From positions 425,001 to 489,000 of the forward strand of contig CAUJNA010002979.1 in NCBI GenBank assembly GCA_963377175.1: DNA of 64,000 bases, written 5' to 3'. The translations under genes and the position numbers were made by a program. This document shows, piece after piece, positions 1-13,054 of this stretch. The stretch is from Effrenium voratum (taxonomy: Eukaryota; Sar; Dinophyceae; Suessiales; Symbiodiniaceae). The notes below the pieces were generated by a model. It had not been told where the DNA came from, made no database searches, and saw nothing but the letters and a program-made list of their open reading frames with translations. The number at the start of each line of letters is the position of its first letter. Within the stretch, counting starts at the first letter, position 1.

Positions 1-3000
1 TGGACAAGTCCATGCAGCTGGAAAGAGCTACCAGTCCGTCACGGCACACGTGCCACGACTTGCCACAGAGAAGGCCAGCTTGTTGATCCACGTCTACGTG
101 AGATCTTCAATCCTGAAGGCGGTGAGCTTGGATCCTTCAATGAAGAACTTGCTCTGGGCTGATTAGGTTTGAGAGGATCTCACGCCGAGAAGTACCAGCG
201 GCTGGTGGCAAAACCTCAGCTGGCTCACTTGTGAAAGCGCAGCCCCTGATGGCCATGCTGACCAATGAGACAGGGCCAGGTCAGGAAAGACTTGAAGGCT
301 GCTAACAGCCCAGTTTCAGCTCTTGTCAAGCCACAAGAGCCCCAAGCGCAGGGCAAGGAAGAGCCCAGACAATGGCGCACGAAGCGAGGAGTACTAGAAG
401 AAGGACAACAAGTTTGGTGTGAAGAAGTTCACCGATGGGAAGTGCGCTGGGCACTTGTGTCTTAAAAGGTTGCGTTGGCTTCCAAGGTCATGCGTATGCA
501 TGACCTTCATTTGAGGCCAAGGAAGAAGAAATCATGCTTTTAGCGAAGCACAAGGTTTGGAAGATGCTAGAGAAGTGGTGTTGGGGCTGCCTCAAAAACA
601 TAGGGAAGCATGTGTTGCGCATCGCCGTGAGAAAGCACACGTTGCGTATTGCAAAACATTCTGTCTGTGTTACTATCAGAGGGGTCGCCTCTGCAGAAAG
701 GGTAGGCGGGGGCAAATTGTCTTCAGTCCCCAAGCCCTTCAGAAAGGGTGTGGGACCTTGACCCGCCACAAGTGATGTCTGGCAAGGGCTGACATGCGCC
801 TGCTTGCTCGTGGCGAGGCTTCTTCGTTTGCTTCCTTGCCAGGTACCCCCCCCAACACAACGCAAGAGGACAGAAGCGGGGCTTGAAAGCTTCACGCCAA
901 AAAGACCACCCCCTCAACCACTCTCGCGGATGGGCCACCATCTATGGTTCCTTTTTCGCTGGAAAAACATGAGATTGTTTCCGCTCAAGCTTCCGCTTGG
1001 GTGCAAGGGTTGGAGGGATGCTTAGAAGTGGCCACTATGCACACCTCATCTTTGCAGACCTAGGCAATTCATTCCACACCTAACTTTCAGGGTGATCCGC
1101 AGCGTTGAAGAATGCGGCCTCTGTGATTGTGACCGGGCTGGAACCTGCCCTGCAGCAATTGCAGCATGATCATGAGTGGTCGTGGACGTTCATGTTGTGG
1201 ACCGGAGACACAGCAGATCATTCTCATTGGGATTTCTCAACTGGCACCGATGGTCGAATGCTCAGGCGCAGCGCCGCTTCTCTATCCTTGTCTTTCGGTT
1301 TGTGGACTTGGCAAGAGGAAGGTCTTCTCCCGGTGTGTGGCATTTGCTCGGACCTGCGCCCTGGTTTATGCTGCTCCGATGACCAGGTATCACAGTCTGG
1401 CTTCTTGCAATTCCTCGCAAAACGAGAGCAGGTCTACTTGCAGATCAGCCTCACCAACGAGCGGAAGTTGTGGTAACAAGAAAGAAACGATAAGCCTGCC
1501 GATATCTGCTGTTTCCGTTTCCGGTGGTCGCATCGGATATGGTCCTGGAAGTCCTTATCCACGGATCCACGACTGCGATTTGGATAGACGTGGAAAACTC
1601 CTCAATGGTTGCAAATGGAGACCTGCTCGAGCCACGTGACGCTCAGGGATAGCCCGTAGTCTTGGTGATGTCACCTTCTTCTCAACGTGGATGGTGACAA
1701 TCTCCTTGTTCTTCCCACGGGCGTTGGTGCAGTTGCTCCCGGATAGTCCCTCGTGAACATGTAGTTTCCTGTGGATGCCAGGCAGTCTGGGGTCGGAATT
1801 GTATTCAGGATCGTGCTGGTCACCCGTCGCCATGATCAGATCAGAGTACTCGGGGGAACAGCAAACTTTATGTTGTAATGGGTTGTCGGGGCGAGCGCAA
1901 GGATGATCATCGCTTCTCTTTCTGCTGGCACATGCTTCAAGGCGGGTGGGGAAGGATTGTCATTCAGGATGACGTCATCGACGCGTGGCGTATGAACGTG
2001 CTGCCGATCCTTGGGATTGAGTTCCTCTTGTGAAGGTATGTTGCGTGCAATCATGAATGTCATCTGCCCCTTCTTGAATGGAATTATATTGCGTCCGATT
2101 CGATGGATTCAGGAGCTCGTAATCCTTGAAGGGTGGAGAATCCCTGCTCTTGCTGCTGCTCTTGGATGGAAGGCCCCAATCTTAATCTTGTTCTTCCCAC
2201 CGTTGGTAGTCTTGATCCGCGGTTTCGATCGACAGGTCGCAAATGTCCGGACAAGCGTCGCATGGACAGCTCCATTTCCTTGTCGTTTGCATATTCGTGT
2301 CCATTGGGAAGAAGTACTTGTTGTGCAGATGTGGATGGGATGCTGTCAATCCATTTGTGTGGCGGCACGATCTGATTCCGTTTCTGTCTTTCCTCGTATG
2401 TGCCACCGGTGGATGGATACACAAACGCAATCTCGCATCTCTTGATTTGTCAATGCCGTCATGAGGAACAGGCTTAGGCTTGGCGTATTGCCCAGGAAGT
2501 GCACGGAATGGTCGGTAGCATCCCTGGCTCCGTAGAGCTCGCAGGATCCATCTTCATTTTCTGGTGCTTCCTTCTTCCCATCACATCATCCTCCCCTTTG
2601 TGTGGCGAAGCGCTGCAGAGAACAGTCTGCTCGTTCTCTCGATTCCAGGTGGACGATTGGCGTTTTCCGCAATGTTGAAAAGCTTGCAAAGGGATTTTGC
2701 ATTGGTGATGGTCTTGTCCATGTCGATTGTCTCACTGGGAAGATGCCAGTTCCAAATGCTTCGGGATTGCTGTCAGTATAGCGGCGCATGCTATAGATTC
2801 TCTTGATGTAGGTCACGTAGGACTGCCTGCGGATGGATGGACGGATACCAGGTTGAACTTCACCTGGAGGAAATATTGCTTCTCCCCTGACTCACGCACA
2901 TGCTGATGAACATAATTGAAGTCGGGATCTGTGGCATTCCTGGTAGTACTGTGCTCCTTCAGGAAGTCGAGGAAGTTCCTGTTCCAGTTGCGCCAGTGTT

Positions 3001-3612
3001 TGGAATTATGCGTCGCAGAGGCGGCCGGACGTTGCGCTACTCGGAACACAGTCAAACACAAATGGTCAGCGTAATTTTCAGAACTGGACGCAGGAAGCTA
3101 AGTACATGCAATAAATTAGGAAGGCATGAACATATGTTCTGTAATCCCGACCTCTGCGAATGCGACGATGACGGGGCCATGTGCTGTATTACGTGCAAGC
3201 CATTTAACTAGAAATGCCTTGTTCTGTAGCATCGCACGACCTGGCGGGCGCGCGTCAACAGCCAAGAGGTTGCCGATCAAAACTACCTTGGTCAGCTCGC
3301 TTTGGCTGAATGTTTGGCCAAAGAATCTGCAAGGCAATGTTCACTTAGGTACACGCGCAAGGTCGTGCATCTGTCCGCTTTTGCTTTCCTTCCTCAGCAT
3401 CTGTAACAATGCATGGTTTCCTTCTAGTTGCTGGGTTGTCGGGGCGGTTGTAAACAAGATTAGTTGCGTCGGTTCGAGTGTGTGCGTCAGATATTTCATT
3501 TGTGATGTCTGACCACAGACCGAGAAGAGAAAGTAATGAAATGTACGAACGCGTCAGTCCGTGCAATCCAGCAACTGTGGTGGACATTGTGGTAGCGGTG
3601 GCCTTATGCGTC
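1..3612. other. No recognised gene; unresolved coding-like fragments
   Basis: I recognise no gene here. On the minus strand between about 3061 and 2400, fragments in shifting frames look protein-like (for example a stretch containing FLDFLKEH and another containing YIKRIYSMRRY). They lie downstream of the decayed copia reverse transcriptase on the same strand, so they could be further retroelement debris, but no RNase H or integrase motif is visible. No splice-consistent exon chain was found on either strand. Confidence 0.3.
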
Positions 3613-4045
3613 TCATAATCGGTCAGAAAACTCCGAGATCTCGCTCTTCAGCAAGCATGGTTGGCGGTGCTGCTCTGGATGCGCAACGGGACAAGTGTGG
3701 AATTGTCTCCACGACTGCAACCGACTGACCTGACCTAGAACGCCTCTGCGTGGAGTATGCGTCTGTGGTGTCAGCGGAGTGTCATCTTGCAAGTTCTTGT
3801 CAAAGGTGATCTCCTGAAGTTCGTCTATGGCAACATTCGGATGGATGCACCAACCGTGCTTGTCGTCGTGCTTCCACTGAACCATTCTTGTCTTTGGAAC
3901 CAACATGAAACTCTTTACGGAGTAGTCCCATGATTTCCTTTTCAATCGCACCGCCACCGGTCATAAGGAGATCATCTACATGCAGAGAAAATGCTCCATG
4001 AACTTGTCGATTTGGGGCATTGTCATCACTGGAAACAGGATCCAT
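3613..4045 (-). pseudogene. Copia reverse transcriptase fragment, frameshifted
   Basis: Translation on the minus strand gives the catalytic palm box LHVDDLLMTGG (the YVDD box of copia polymerases, codons near 3985-3960), followed by RKEFHVGSKDKN. Near 3895 the frame shifts; the homologous sequence continues in another frame with AIDELQEITFDKNL, a PLTPQTHTP segment and LGQVSRLQSWRQFHTC, matching the usual copia order after the active site. The upstream half of the polymerase is missing. Its product would have synthesised cDNA in a virus-like particle; this copy cannot. Confidence 0.8.
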
Positions 4046-5263
4046 GAGGCAATCAACTGTGCCTTCTACATCGAATAGATTGGATGATTCCTCCCCACTG
4101 CTCCCGAATCTTCTGATTCACCGTCTTCTTTGTCAGTGTTTCTCACGGTTGCCTGTGAACATCCAGTGCTCGATGATGTTGGCACGTGAGGGATGAGTTC
4201 ATCCTCACTGTCTGATTGCAGCGGCAAATTGACTGGATTGTTCGGATTGGCACTGGGAGAGGCAGGTTCATTCCTGGTGATTGGTCACCTGGCTTCTTCC
4301 CAGTCTTCTGCTTCCTGCTCAAGATGCGGCAGTTCGAGCTCTTCATCGTTGTCCTCATTTTCGGGAATGTTCAAAGTTACTGATGGTGATGGCACACAAC
4401 AGTCGGGAAATTACTGTTTACCGTTTGTGCGGGGTTGTTGTGAGGCTTGCCATGCGGCGGCAGCGATCCTTGTGGTGGATCATGGGATGGTTGGGGCATA
4501 TCCAGTGAATCCTGAGGAAGATTCAGCATGTGTTGGTCTGAAGGTTTGGAAGTTTTGGATCAGGCGTGGGGTGATCTGGTTGGACATCTGGTCATTCTGT
4601 CTTGATGGGCATCGGCTTGATGGCCGCATCTTGAAGATAGGCTAGATCAAAATCTCCCCAGTTGCACGCGGACGCAGGCATGCCAAATTCTGGTCATCTG
4701 AGCCGGCTGCCGGAAAGCTAGGTGCGCAGCGTCAAGAGGTGGCATGAGCGGCATACTCATGCCGATGGCGTGGACGTATGCTGCGCATTGGTCATGTTGG
4801 GTGGACATGACACGCGCAATGTTTTCAGCTTCTTGCAACCGTTCCACATGTTATGGCAACGCCAGTCAACTAGACCTGGTGGGTGCTGCTTCATTGTCGT
4901 TGGAAATGTTGGGCTAGCGGGTCTTGGATGGTCAATGGCTGAACATTCTTGTTGAATGGGAGGTCTTGAATCTTAACAGAGTTGCTGCTGCTAGTCATAT
5001 TGAGCTCCTGGTCGATGGCTTCCATGTCTTACGGAGACCAACCTGCTGGTTGGAGAGTGGCTCAAAGATGTTTTGGAGAAGGTGCGCCTCACTGTCAAGC
5101 GGCTTCACCTTTGTGTCGCAGGGTGAGATGCACGAGATCTGGCAGAATTGGTAGGGTATACCGTTCTGCTTCCGCATGTTTCCGTGTTGCTTTCAAGTGG
5201 TTGATGTTCGTGTTTTGACGAGCTGGCGAATTTTTGCATTTCCTGAAGATTTGCCTCAGCACT

Positions 5264-5971
5264 TCAGGCGGTAGGCAACGCATCACGCTTGTTGGCTTTA
5301 GGCCGTTTTCGCTTTTCACAAACTTTCTGCTGGTCTTGTTGGATGTTCGGCTTGTTTGACCATGGACCGCGCACCGCTGCCATGAGGATGACATCAGGCG
5401 CGTGTTCCTTGACGATCTCCATGACGATGTCTCGTTCCTTGAAAGGTGACACGGTGTCGAATCCGTGGGTGTCAACAAAATTTCCAACCTTGAGACCTGC
5501 AAGTCCGCAGCGTTGGCTGAATCTTGCACTTCCTGCAAAGATCTCAAGAACACGGGTTTTCCCTTTCCGTACACAACTCCAATGTGCTTGCTCAGGAATG
5601 GTCGTGAGATCTTCCACAAACATGTTCTCCGCCGGCCTTGGTGCTGCGGGCTTCAAGGTTGTTGTCCCGTCAATGCGTGAGGTTGCTGGCTTAGGAGCCG
5701 GCATGGATGTTTTTTTTGGAATCGGCTGAGGATCTTCCTTGTTCCTTCTGCAAGGAGCAATTCCTGGTTTCCCAGGTGGGATGGTTTCATCCTTTCTGAC
5801 CTTTGTTTTCTGACCTTTGTCATGCTTGCCTTGATGTTTGTGTTTCCGAGGTCGAATATGGCCTTGCTCCTTCGAGAGAAAACGCCTCCCTTTTAACCAT
5901 ATGCCTCCTTCGCTTCCATCGAAACGAATCTTGGATTTGTCTTCCTGCAGGAACAGTGGCGTCCTCGACAC
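5264..5971 (-). pseudogene. Methyltransferase-like segment of the copia polyprotein
   Basis: A 235-codon open frame on the minus strand. Residues about 1-135 are basic and proline-rich (many K, R and P). At about residue 139 begins RVLEIFAGSARFSQRCGLAG, which resembles the SAM-binding motif I of cytosine-C5 methyltransferases; further on come a D-T-HGFD stretch and HAPDVILMAAVRGPWSN, where true enzymes have a P-C catalytic loop. Here the loop reads VRGPWS without the Pro-Cys, so catalysis is unlikely. The frame ends soon after, and similar sequence continues in a second frame, so this copy is decayed. Role is inferred only from position within the retroelement. Confidence 0.55.
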
Positions 5972-8900
5972 CCTGCGTAGGAACTACTGTCTCGCAAAAG
6001 TAGTTCTAGTTGACTTGAAACATATCAATCTTCTGCAAGAAAATGCCAACCTTTGTTTTAGATTGATCCCAACAAGAGTGATTTTTAAATCATCAAAAGA
6101 TGTTTTTGATCTCGGATCCTCTGGGGTAAAGGCTGTTATTGATTAGCGGTCATCAAAGCCGCCTTGCTTCCCTTTTGGTTCGTCAAAGATTTTTGGCCAT
6201 CGAATCAGCGCCAGCGTGCCTGAGGCCCCACACTTGGTTGGATTGACCTTTTTGTGGCGGTGTGGCTGCAGTCTAGTTTGTCTAAGCAAGTTTGTTTGGT
6301 TGCGACGCGGTGGCTTCGTTCTGTTTTTCAGGCCCTGTGTTTGGCACCCGCAGCTGAGGACGTTTTGCATCCACCCTGAAGGTTGTGGCAGAGACGCAGG
6401 TTGAGGGCTGGGCCCTAGTTTTTGGGGATGGCCTGCCCGTTTTGCCGGGCGGCCTGGGCAAGCCCAACGCCGCGAACTTCGTGGCGCCTTGGATAAAGAG
6501 TCAGGGCTGGGTTTTCGCACAAAAAGGACTCATTGCAATGCCGGGTTGTCTATTTGTGTTTTGCCGGACGATTGCCAGCGCAGAATGCATGCCAAGAGTA
6601 TTCAGGAAGTCCTTTGAGGTCCACAGCCTCTTTTGCAAGCGCTTCCGTTTGTTGTCATGTCATCTACATGATGAGCCTGACTGGACAGCAAAAACGCAGA
6701 GTAGCCGAGTAGCCTAGTTCGCGACAACAGCGTTTTTTTTTGGGGGGGGCCTTGCCCGATTTCAGTTCGCCAGGAGTGCATGCAGATGACCGGCATGATC
6801 AGAAACTCGGTCAGCAATTAGCATGCTCTGTAATGGCGCTTGGGCAACCTTCCTAGTCTGACAGTCGTGTGACGAATCCGCGAAGCGTTTCAAGGCTCGG
6901 TCTTCTCCCCTCAACTTGTTATTGGGCCGCTTGAAGATGCCACTTGTCAACTTAGCGAAATGCAGGCCACCCACTGAGGGCCACCAATCACCTGGGTCGC
7001 CGCCAGGTGAAGCCACGGCCACAGCGCGCACAGCCCGCAAAGCCGGGTGGCCCAATGTGGGAAGCTGCTCAGTGGCTGGTGCCCCATTGCCTCGCAGAAT
7101 TGGAAATCGCGTTTTGAGAGTTTGCTTCTGAGCCGTGGACATAGACAAGCTGCAGCTGTCATTATTTGACAGACAGGCCTCTCAATACCGCGCCATCCTA
7201 TCGAAACAAGTGCAAGCTTCGGAGGCAAAGCATGATCCCGTTGGCTTTCCTAAGGTATTCATACCGATCCAGACCATCGGCTTACGTAGATTTGGCATGC
7301 CAAGTGATTGCAGGCGCTTGGGCTTAGCGGTGCTCTTCCACATGGGGAGTTCTTGCCTAGTAGCCTAACTAAGCGGCGCTCGGTATTTACTTCTGTTCAT
7401 TTCCTCGTGGCGGGATAGGTGATCAAAAGCTAGGTTCTTCAGAATCCTCGCAGTCAGCACGAGTAGAGGCATATGTGTGTGTAAGGGGAGAAAGAAGGAG
7501 TTGCTTGCCTTGCGGGGACAAGGCGACGCCTCAAGCAGCTTTGAAATAAAGTGTCGGCCATGAAGATCCCAAAAGTCGGGACTCGGGACTGGGACAGTCA
7601 TTGGTTGCCGCTTTGTGTGGAGCTTCCTTCCCAAGGCTGTCCTGATTTCCGAGGCCCCAAAAGCAGCACTCAACCTTTGCTTGTGAACCCAGCTTAGAGC
7701 CAAGGACTCTCCGCCCGAATCTGCGACTTGGCAAGCACGGAGATGGGGTCAGTCGGTCGCACCTGAAAGAGCCAGATGCCTTGCATTGGCTGTAGTTGGT
7801 GGTCTTTGTCTTGATTGGGACAGCTCCCTCAACTTGCAGAGAGCCGCACCCCGCCAGGAAGTGCCTGCCATCAAGCCGGTAACTGGGGGCGTCTCCTTGA
7901 ACATTGTTAAGGGGCTCGCCAATGGCACGGCTTTTGCGGCAGTGATAAATGTAGGCCAGCATAGTAGCAAGCTCAAAGCAGAGGCACTTGAACCCTGGAA
8001 CCGACGTGTTGCTTCCAGTTGCAGCGAAAGGCCTGATCAGGGATCCTTGTTCTCCAGGTTGCCGGGAACTAAGGCGGTGTGGCTCTCAATGAAGGGCCCC
8101 TTCTTTTTCTTTGCCATGGAGCCTGAGCCTCTGAAGCCCTTCGCCTTTCTGCACCTGAAGAGCTGGGTCACTGCATCTGGGCTGCAGGGCCAACATTGAA
8201 CACGTTTTTTGTCCGCAAGCACGTGGATGTCATCAGTTGTGTTGGATATGGATATTCATGTGGCATGCGTCTTTGGGCATTTCAAATGGCGTGAAAGGGG
8301 TGGTTGAGCTGGGCGATTGGGGTGGGTGTCATTTTTGGAACAGAACTTAGCCATTGCCATTGCCGGGATAGGGGAGGTTCAATTCAATAACAAACTGACC
8401 CGCAGTAAGTATCACTGCAAACATATTGGAAGTTCTTGAGGTCGAGCCCTAGGAGGCACTTTTTCTTGCATTGTTGTGTACAAGCTCACCTACGAAGGTG
8501 AGCAATGGACATAGGCCTGGCATGTTTTGAGGGTCAGTCCCCTTGAGTCGTTCAGGCAAGACCGGGGATTTTCGGCTCGGGCCTAAGGAACTGGATCCAT
8601 CCAGGCGGGTTTGGTTGGCCCAGTCTGCCCTTTTCAGCGGAGGCAAAGCGCCAGCTGACAACTGGACAGCTTGGCAAAGGGCTTCAATGCGGGAAAGGTC
8701 TTCCATTTTGGTGGCCCAGTAATTTTTACCACTTCCCCTTGCCGCTTGGCCATGCTTGGCCCATTGTAACATGGGCTGGTGAAGGAGCTGATCTCTGAAG
8801 AATCCTTATTTAGGCCGACGGTGATGCGAGTTTTTGTCCACTACACCACAAGCCACGACCTAATTGGAACAGTCGCAGAAAAAATGGACGTACTGGAAGG

Positions 8901-9824
8901 CCCCAGCCCATGCGTAAGATTGGCACCATGACTGCAAAGCTCCACTCATAGCGCGCATACATTGGAGGTTCCGGAGTCCATCGCTGCCGATTTGGAGCCT
9001 TTTGCTCTCGAAGATTTGGCGGCATGTGGGCATTCAGCTTGGGAAACATGGATTTGTGCTGCGTGTTGTACACGTTTGTTGGTTGCCAGAGCCGTGCGTG
9101 AAGTCACGCAGTGTCAATTCCGCTAGGTCTTGCTTCTCATTGCGAGCCACAAACGCAGATGCAGAGGCCAGGCGAAGTGCTGGAAGTCGGCGCTCTTGTG
9201 CCAATCGCCTCGTCGTTTCCTCTGGCGAGCCCTCAAGCTTTGCAACTGATGGGGATTCTGAGCTCCAGTCCTTCGAGCTCCAGGCGGTTTGTCGCCATTT
9301 TCGGGGAGTTTTCAGCGGGCTGTGTCATGCCCATGCTTTGTGCTTGTTTAGCTTTGCCCCCCTCTCCCCGCAGACCCCTGGAAGCAAGAAACATGTGTCT
9401 TGGTTGAATTTGAGGTGCTGTTTGCTGACCACAGGTTGGGTTGAAATGAGCCGAGCAGTGACTGAACCCCAAGTTCGTGAAGATGGCCGCTGTCATTTGA
9501 GCTCACTGCCGAACACTTTGCGCTGTTGAACGTGATGAGCAAGCTTCGGCAACAGCAGCCACTGCAGGACGAGACACATATCCGACTAGAATGATCCACA
9601 TGTTGGTGGGTGGTGGCCCCGCACCGACACTGCCTGTAGCTTGTAATTTGGTTGCCTGAGCACTGCAACTGGCCTTGCCAGCCCAAGATGAACTCATTGT
9701 AAAAATGGCCATTGATGGGCCGAGCTTTGCATGAGTGCTTAGAGAACCACTGCCACCACTCATTACCTGCTTGATGTTGTTTTTGCAATCTGGCCACTGC
9801 TTCTTTGGCGCATTTTGCTTGGAT

Positions 9825-9932
9825 GTTAGGACGTTAACTTTTTGCCAACTAATGGGTTTTCCATTAAACCACTAAAAGTTAAACTTTTAGCAGGGGAGCA
9901 GAAAGCAACTGAGGGCTTTCTACTGAAAACAG
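9825..9932. repeat. Dispersed element family 3, copy 1
   Basis: About 105 bp beginning ATGTTAGGAC and ending with the motif TTTAGCAGGGGAGCAG followed by GCAAC. A second copy with the same order of blocks lies at 36541-36650 and a more diverged one near 40763. The interior contains AAAAGTTAAACTTTT, which is almost self-complementary. Confidence 0.6.
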
Positions 9933-10799
9933 GCCTGTGGTTTTGAGGCCCCCCCCGCGAAGCTGCAGCTCATCGTTCTTCTGCCTGATGGCCGCTGCTT
10001 GGCGATTCTGCTGGCCAATGGCCAGTGGGGTCACTGGTTTGAGCGACTGGCACAAGAATTTGCCGTGTGGAAGCTGCCACGGTAGGGAGTCTGGCTTGGA
10101 GTGGCTGCTCTTGGGTTGGCCGGCGGCGCTTAGGTTATGGGATGCGAGGTCCACGAAATGGCGATGGCGTTTAGATCCTGTAGGAATGTCTTTGATGCGA
10201 ATCATGATAGCAATCCTCCAGTTTTGCTTGGAAACGTACTGTACCAAACCATGCCAGCAACCACACCTTATTGCTCATCCCATACATGCTCAGCAACACC
10301 ACGCCCATTAAGCTGCACGGAAAGGCAGATCTTGCGTAGCTGGTGTCTATCATGCCATAACTTGCCCCCAGCATTGCAAAGAGTTTCGAGCTCTCCTGGC
10401 AGCCAGAGGCTTCCAAGCCTTTCACTTGAAGAAGCTGAACTTCGAGCTTTCTGATCCGACACTGCAGCTGTGGACGCAGGCAAGTCTCTCAGTTGCTGGT
10501 GGCTTCTGGCCCTCTGCAGTTGAATTGCTCGAGCTTGCCGCCATCATTCGCCCCCGAGGCGCTTCAGGCCCTGAAGGACCAGCAGTCGGCCCCCTGCGCG
10601 GTGGACGTGCCAGTGTGACCCAGGGGAAAAAAAACCTCCGCGGCGCGGGCTTGCGAAAGACGGCTTTGAAGGATGCCGTGGGAAGATCGTGATATGGGGT
10701 GGCAATGGTTCAAGCCGCAACATGCTTGCATAAACCTTTGAGGAGAGATATGTGTTATGCAAAGCTGTCTTGAAGACAGCCATTGGCATGTTTATTGAT

Positions 10800-10825
10800 G
10801 ATATATATGTATATATATATATATT
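10800..10825. repeat. AT dinucleotide microsatellite
   Basis: A run of alternating A and T interrupted once by a G. No gene nearby. Confidence 0.8.
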
Positions 10826-12631
10826 GAACTGACACACAGGTTTGCTTTATGCAAAGCATTTGAGTAAACGTTTCAGCGAAGATGGTGCAAAGGCAAGTTG
10901 GTTTCGGGTTTGTTGATGTTATCTGACTAGCAACGTTGTCAGCTGCATAGCTTCATAGGCTCGGCGGTCTCTTTGATGGATGGCTGTGCGTCGGACACCC
11001 GTAAATCAATAACGTACCAGAGGATGATGTTAATAGCATGAGCTGTCAAACTGTCAGCGGGCAGCGAGATGCTGCGAGAGAACAAGTGGCATTTTCTTTT
11101 TGAGTGCTGACCGGTTGCGTTTACAGGCAGGCTCCGGAGATCGGGGCGTGAAGGCGCGAAAGACCACTATAGGAGATACGGCGAGAAAGTTTCAGCCTGC
11201 GCGTGTCTCGAGGCACTCAGCACCTAGCTGGATGCATTGCTGGGGCCCCAGGCCACACAATAGAGGAAGGTGAAAAAACCTGGCGCCGTTTTGTGTATTC
11301 ACTAGCTTGCATTGCTTGGCGTCTTGGACGGTATCATGTTGGGGCCCCCGTGTGTAGGTGAGGCAAGATGTCCAAGTCATGTTGGGCATAGGCACGCCGC
11401 AGGCAGCAAAGCGGAGTCAGGAAGCTATTAAACTCCCATTCAGAAAGGCCAAGCCTGTTGAGCTGGTGCCCTGCCTTTGGTGAAACATGTTTCGGAGCAG
11501 TTCTGACACCAAGCCATGGATTTCTGTTGAGCGCTGCGGCTTCAGGCATTGCTGGCAGCGCAGCTGGCACGCAGGCCACGCTCCGAACGACATGCCAGCG
11601 TGTGCATATGTGCTCATGTGCAATGTCATGGGGTCGCTATTGGGATGTGCCACAGGCACTTCAGTGGTTTGGGTTGGTGGTTGGTTGGGTGATTTGTTGG
11701 TTGGTTGGTTGGTTGCGCGCGGGTGTGTTGTTTGCCGTTGAACGTCGTGATTTCGCAACTCCCATTGTGTGCTAAAGACGAGCTTGAATTGGTGGCTTGA
11801 GGTGTGAAGGGCTTCCAGCTGAGAATTCGTTGCTGAAGCTGAGGCTGCCACGAGGGCGCAGGCGGAAGCTGGCTTTGCGCGCCCAGAACCGAGATCTGAA
11901 GTGCTTGGTATCGAGTTGATAGAAACACATCGAGCAGCTCAGGTTGTGCTGCATGGTGTCTTTGAATTTAGCAAGTATGGGGTTTGAGCTGGCAAGTCAG
12001 CTGAATCATCAACCATATTGGTGCTGGACAATATGTCGATGTGGCAGGTAAATGCGGCGGCTTGTGCGGTAGCTGATGAGTGATAGCACCCCACCCAAGG
12101 CCAAGGAGGAAGTTGACGTTGTGGTGATAGGCGCATGGGCATCTCTGCCGATCTTGGGATACAAGAGGTCGGTTGCAGTTTTCAAGTTACATAGATATTT
12201 CTGTTGGTGCTCTGAATTCAATGCCTTCCTGGCCTTCCCCCATGGCACATAGGCTTGAGAGCCGTTGCTTAGGTGGCGAGCTTGCCCCTTTTCTGTGCTT
12301 TGGTATGATAGGGCAAAGGGGGTCGGCGTTTGAGCTGAACTATCAAATTCTGGGTGACAGGGCTCAACAAAATGAAGTGACGAGCAAGTGACAGTGCGTT
12401 CGCAGATGGATTGCTCAGGTCTTTTGTCAGTAAGACGAAAGAAAGTACTGCTACAACACCAACGATGAGTTGGCAAACCAAGAGCAAATTGGATGATCGG
12501 GAGCTTTTAGGATATAGAACCTTCAGAGAATCATCGGGAACCCCCTTTTGGATGGGAACTGAAAAGCCAAACTAGGTGCTTTGACCTGGTTGTTCCCCAC
12601 CCAACAGGCTTGGGGACGGGGATGTCAGATT

Positions 12632-13054
12632 CTAAGTGACATCCGCCAGCCTGGCCACGGCCAGTTGACAGACACTGCTAACGAGACGACAGCGACGGCT
12701 CTGACAGGTGGAAGCCTGAAGCTGTGACAGGCCACTTGAGAAAGCGAAGGAGACAAGACCCAGGAGAACTGCAGGACAAGCGGCTTCTACACTTTCATTT
12801 GCCATCGGCCCATGTAGTTGAATCTTGAGGCTGCAGATGCTGCGTCCTTGCCATGGCAGAAGGGAATCACCAGAAACAGAAAGCGCAATCACGGCAAAAG
12901 CTAGGGCTGCTATGATTAGGGTCAACGCTGCTTTGTTCCGTTTTGAGTCGGCAGAGTTTCTTAGCCATCGCATCAGCCAGCTGCGTGCTTGAGGGCCCTC
13001 ATGCAATCGGATTGGCCTTTTGGTGCCTGCCTGTTTGCTGCCCAGCTTAGTCAA
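12632..13054 (-). CDS. Hypothetical small membrane protein
   Basis: A 140-codon open frame starting with ATG. Residues 1-40 are basic (RSWLMRWL, DSKRNK); about residues 43-60 form a strongly hydrophobic stretch (ALTLIIAALAFAVIALSV) that could span a membrane; a second weaker one lies at about 88-105 (PAVLLGLVSFAFSSGL). No family was recognised. It is the only open frame in this 6-13 kb region that reads like a protein, but an ORF of this size is expected by chance several times in 64 kb. It overlaps head-to-head with the next entry by about 35 bp. Confidence 0.25.
   Translation of the reverse strand: MTKLGSKQAGTKRPIRLHEGPQARSWLMRWLRNSADSKRNKAALTLIIAALAFAVIALSVSGDSLLPWQGRSICSLKIQLHGPMANESVEAACPAVLLGLVSFAFSSGLSQLQASTCQSRRCRLVSSVCQLAVARLADVT

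Larger units (their letters stand above)
3613..5971 (-). mobile_element. Ty1/copia-type retrotransposon remnant
   Basis: Read on the minus strand, this stretch carries in order: a basic, proline-rich region; a segment resembling a SAM-dependent methyltransferase fold (5264-5971); a low-complexity acidic and proline-rich linker (about 4070-4600, containing SDSEDEL) broken by at least one in-frame stop; and the C-terminal half of a copia reverse transcriptase (3613-4045) with LHVDDLL. The linker runs almost directly into the reverse transcriptase active-site region, so the integrase and the N-terminal part of the polymerase seem deleted. Frameshifts and stops show it is dead. No long terminal repeats were found. 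Polyproteins joining a methyltransferase-like segment to copia reverse transcriptase are, as I recall, common in Symbiodinium-type genomes. Confidence 0.75.
5972..12631. other. Gene-poor stretch
   Basis: Open frames here are short and overlap on both strands without a consistent codon pattern. I found no splice-joined exons, known domains or RNA genes. The only structured items are a dispersed repeat at 9825-9932 and an AT dinucleotide run near 10800. Confidence 0.4.

Noticed and set aside
7531..8199. Overlapping 130-143 codon frames on both strands
   Set aside because: They conflict with each other, show no domain and have no coding bias.
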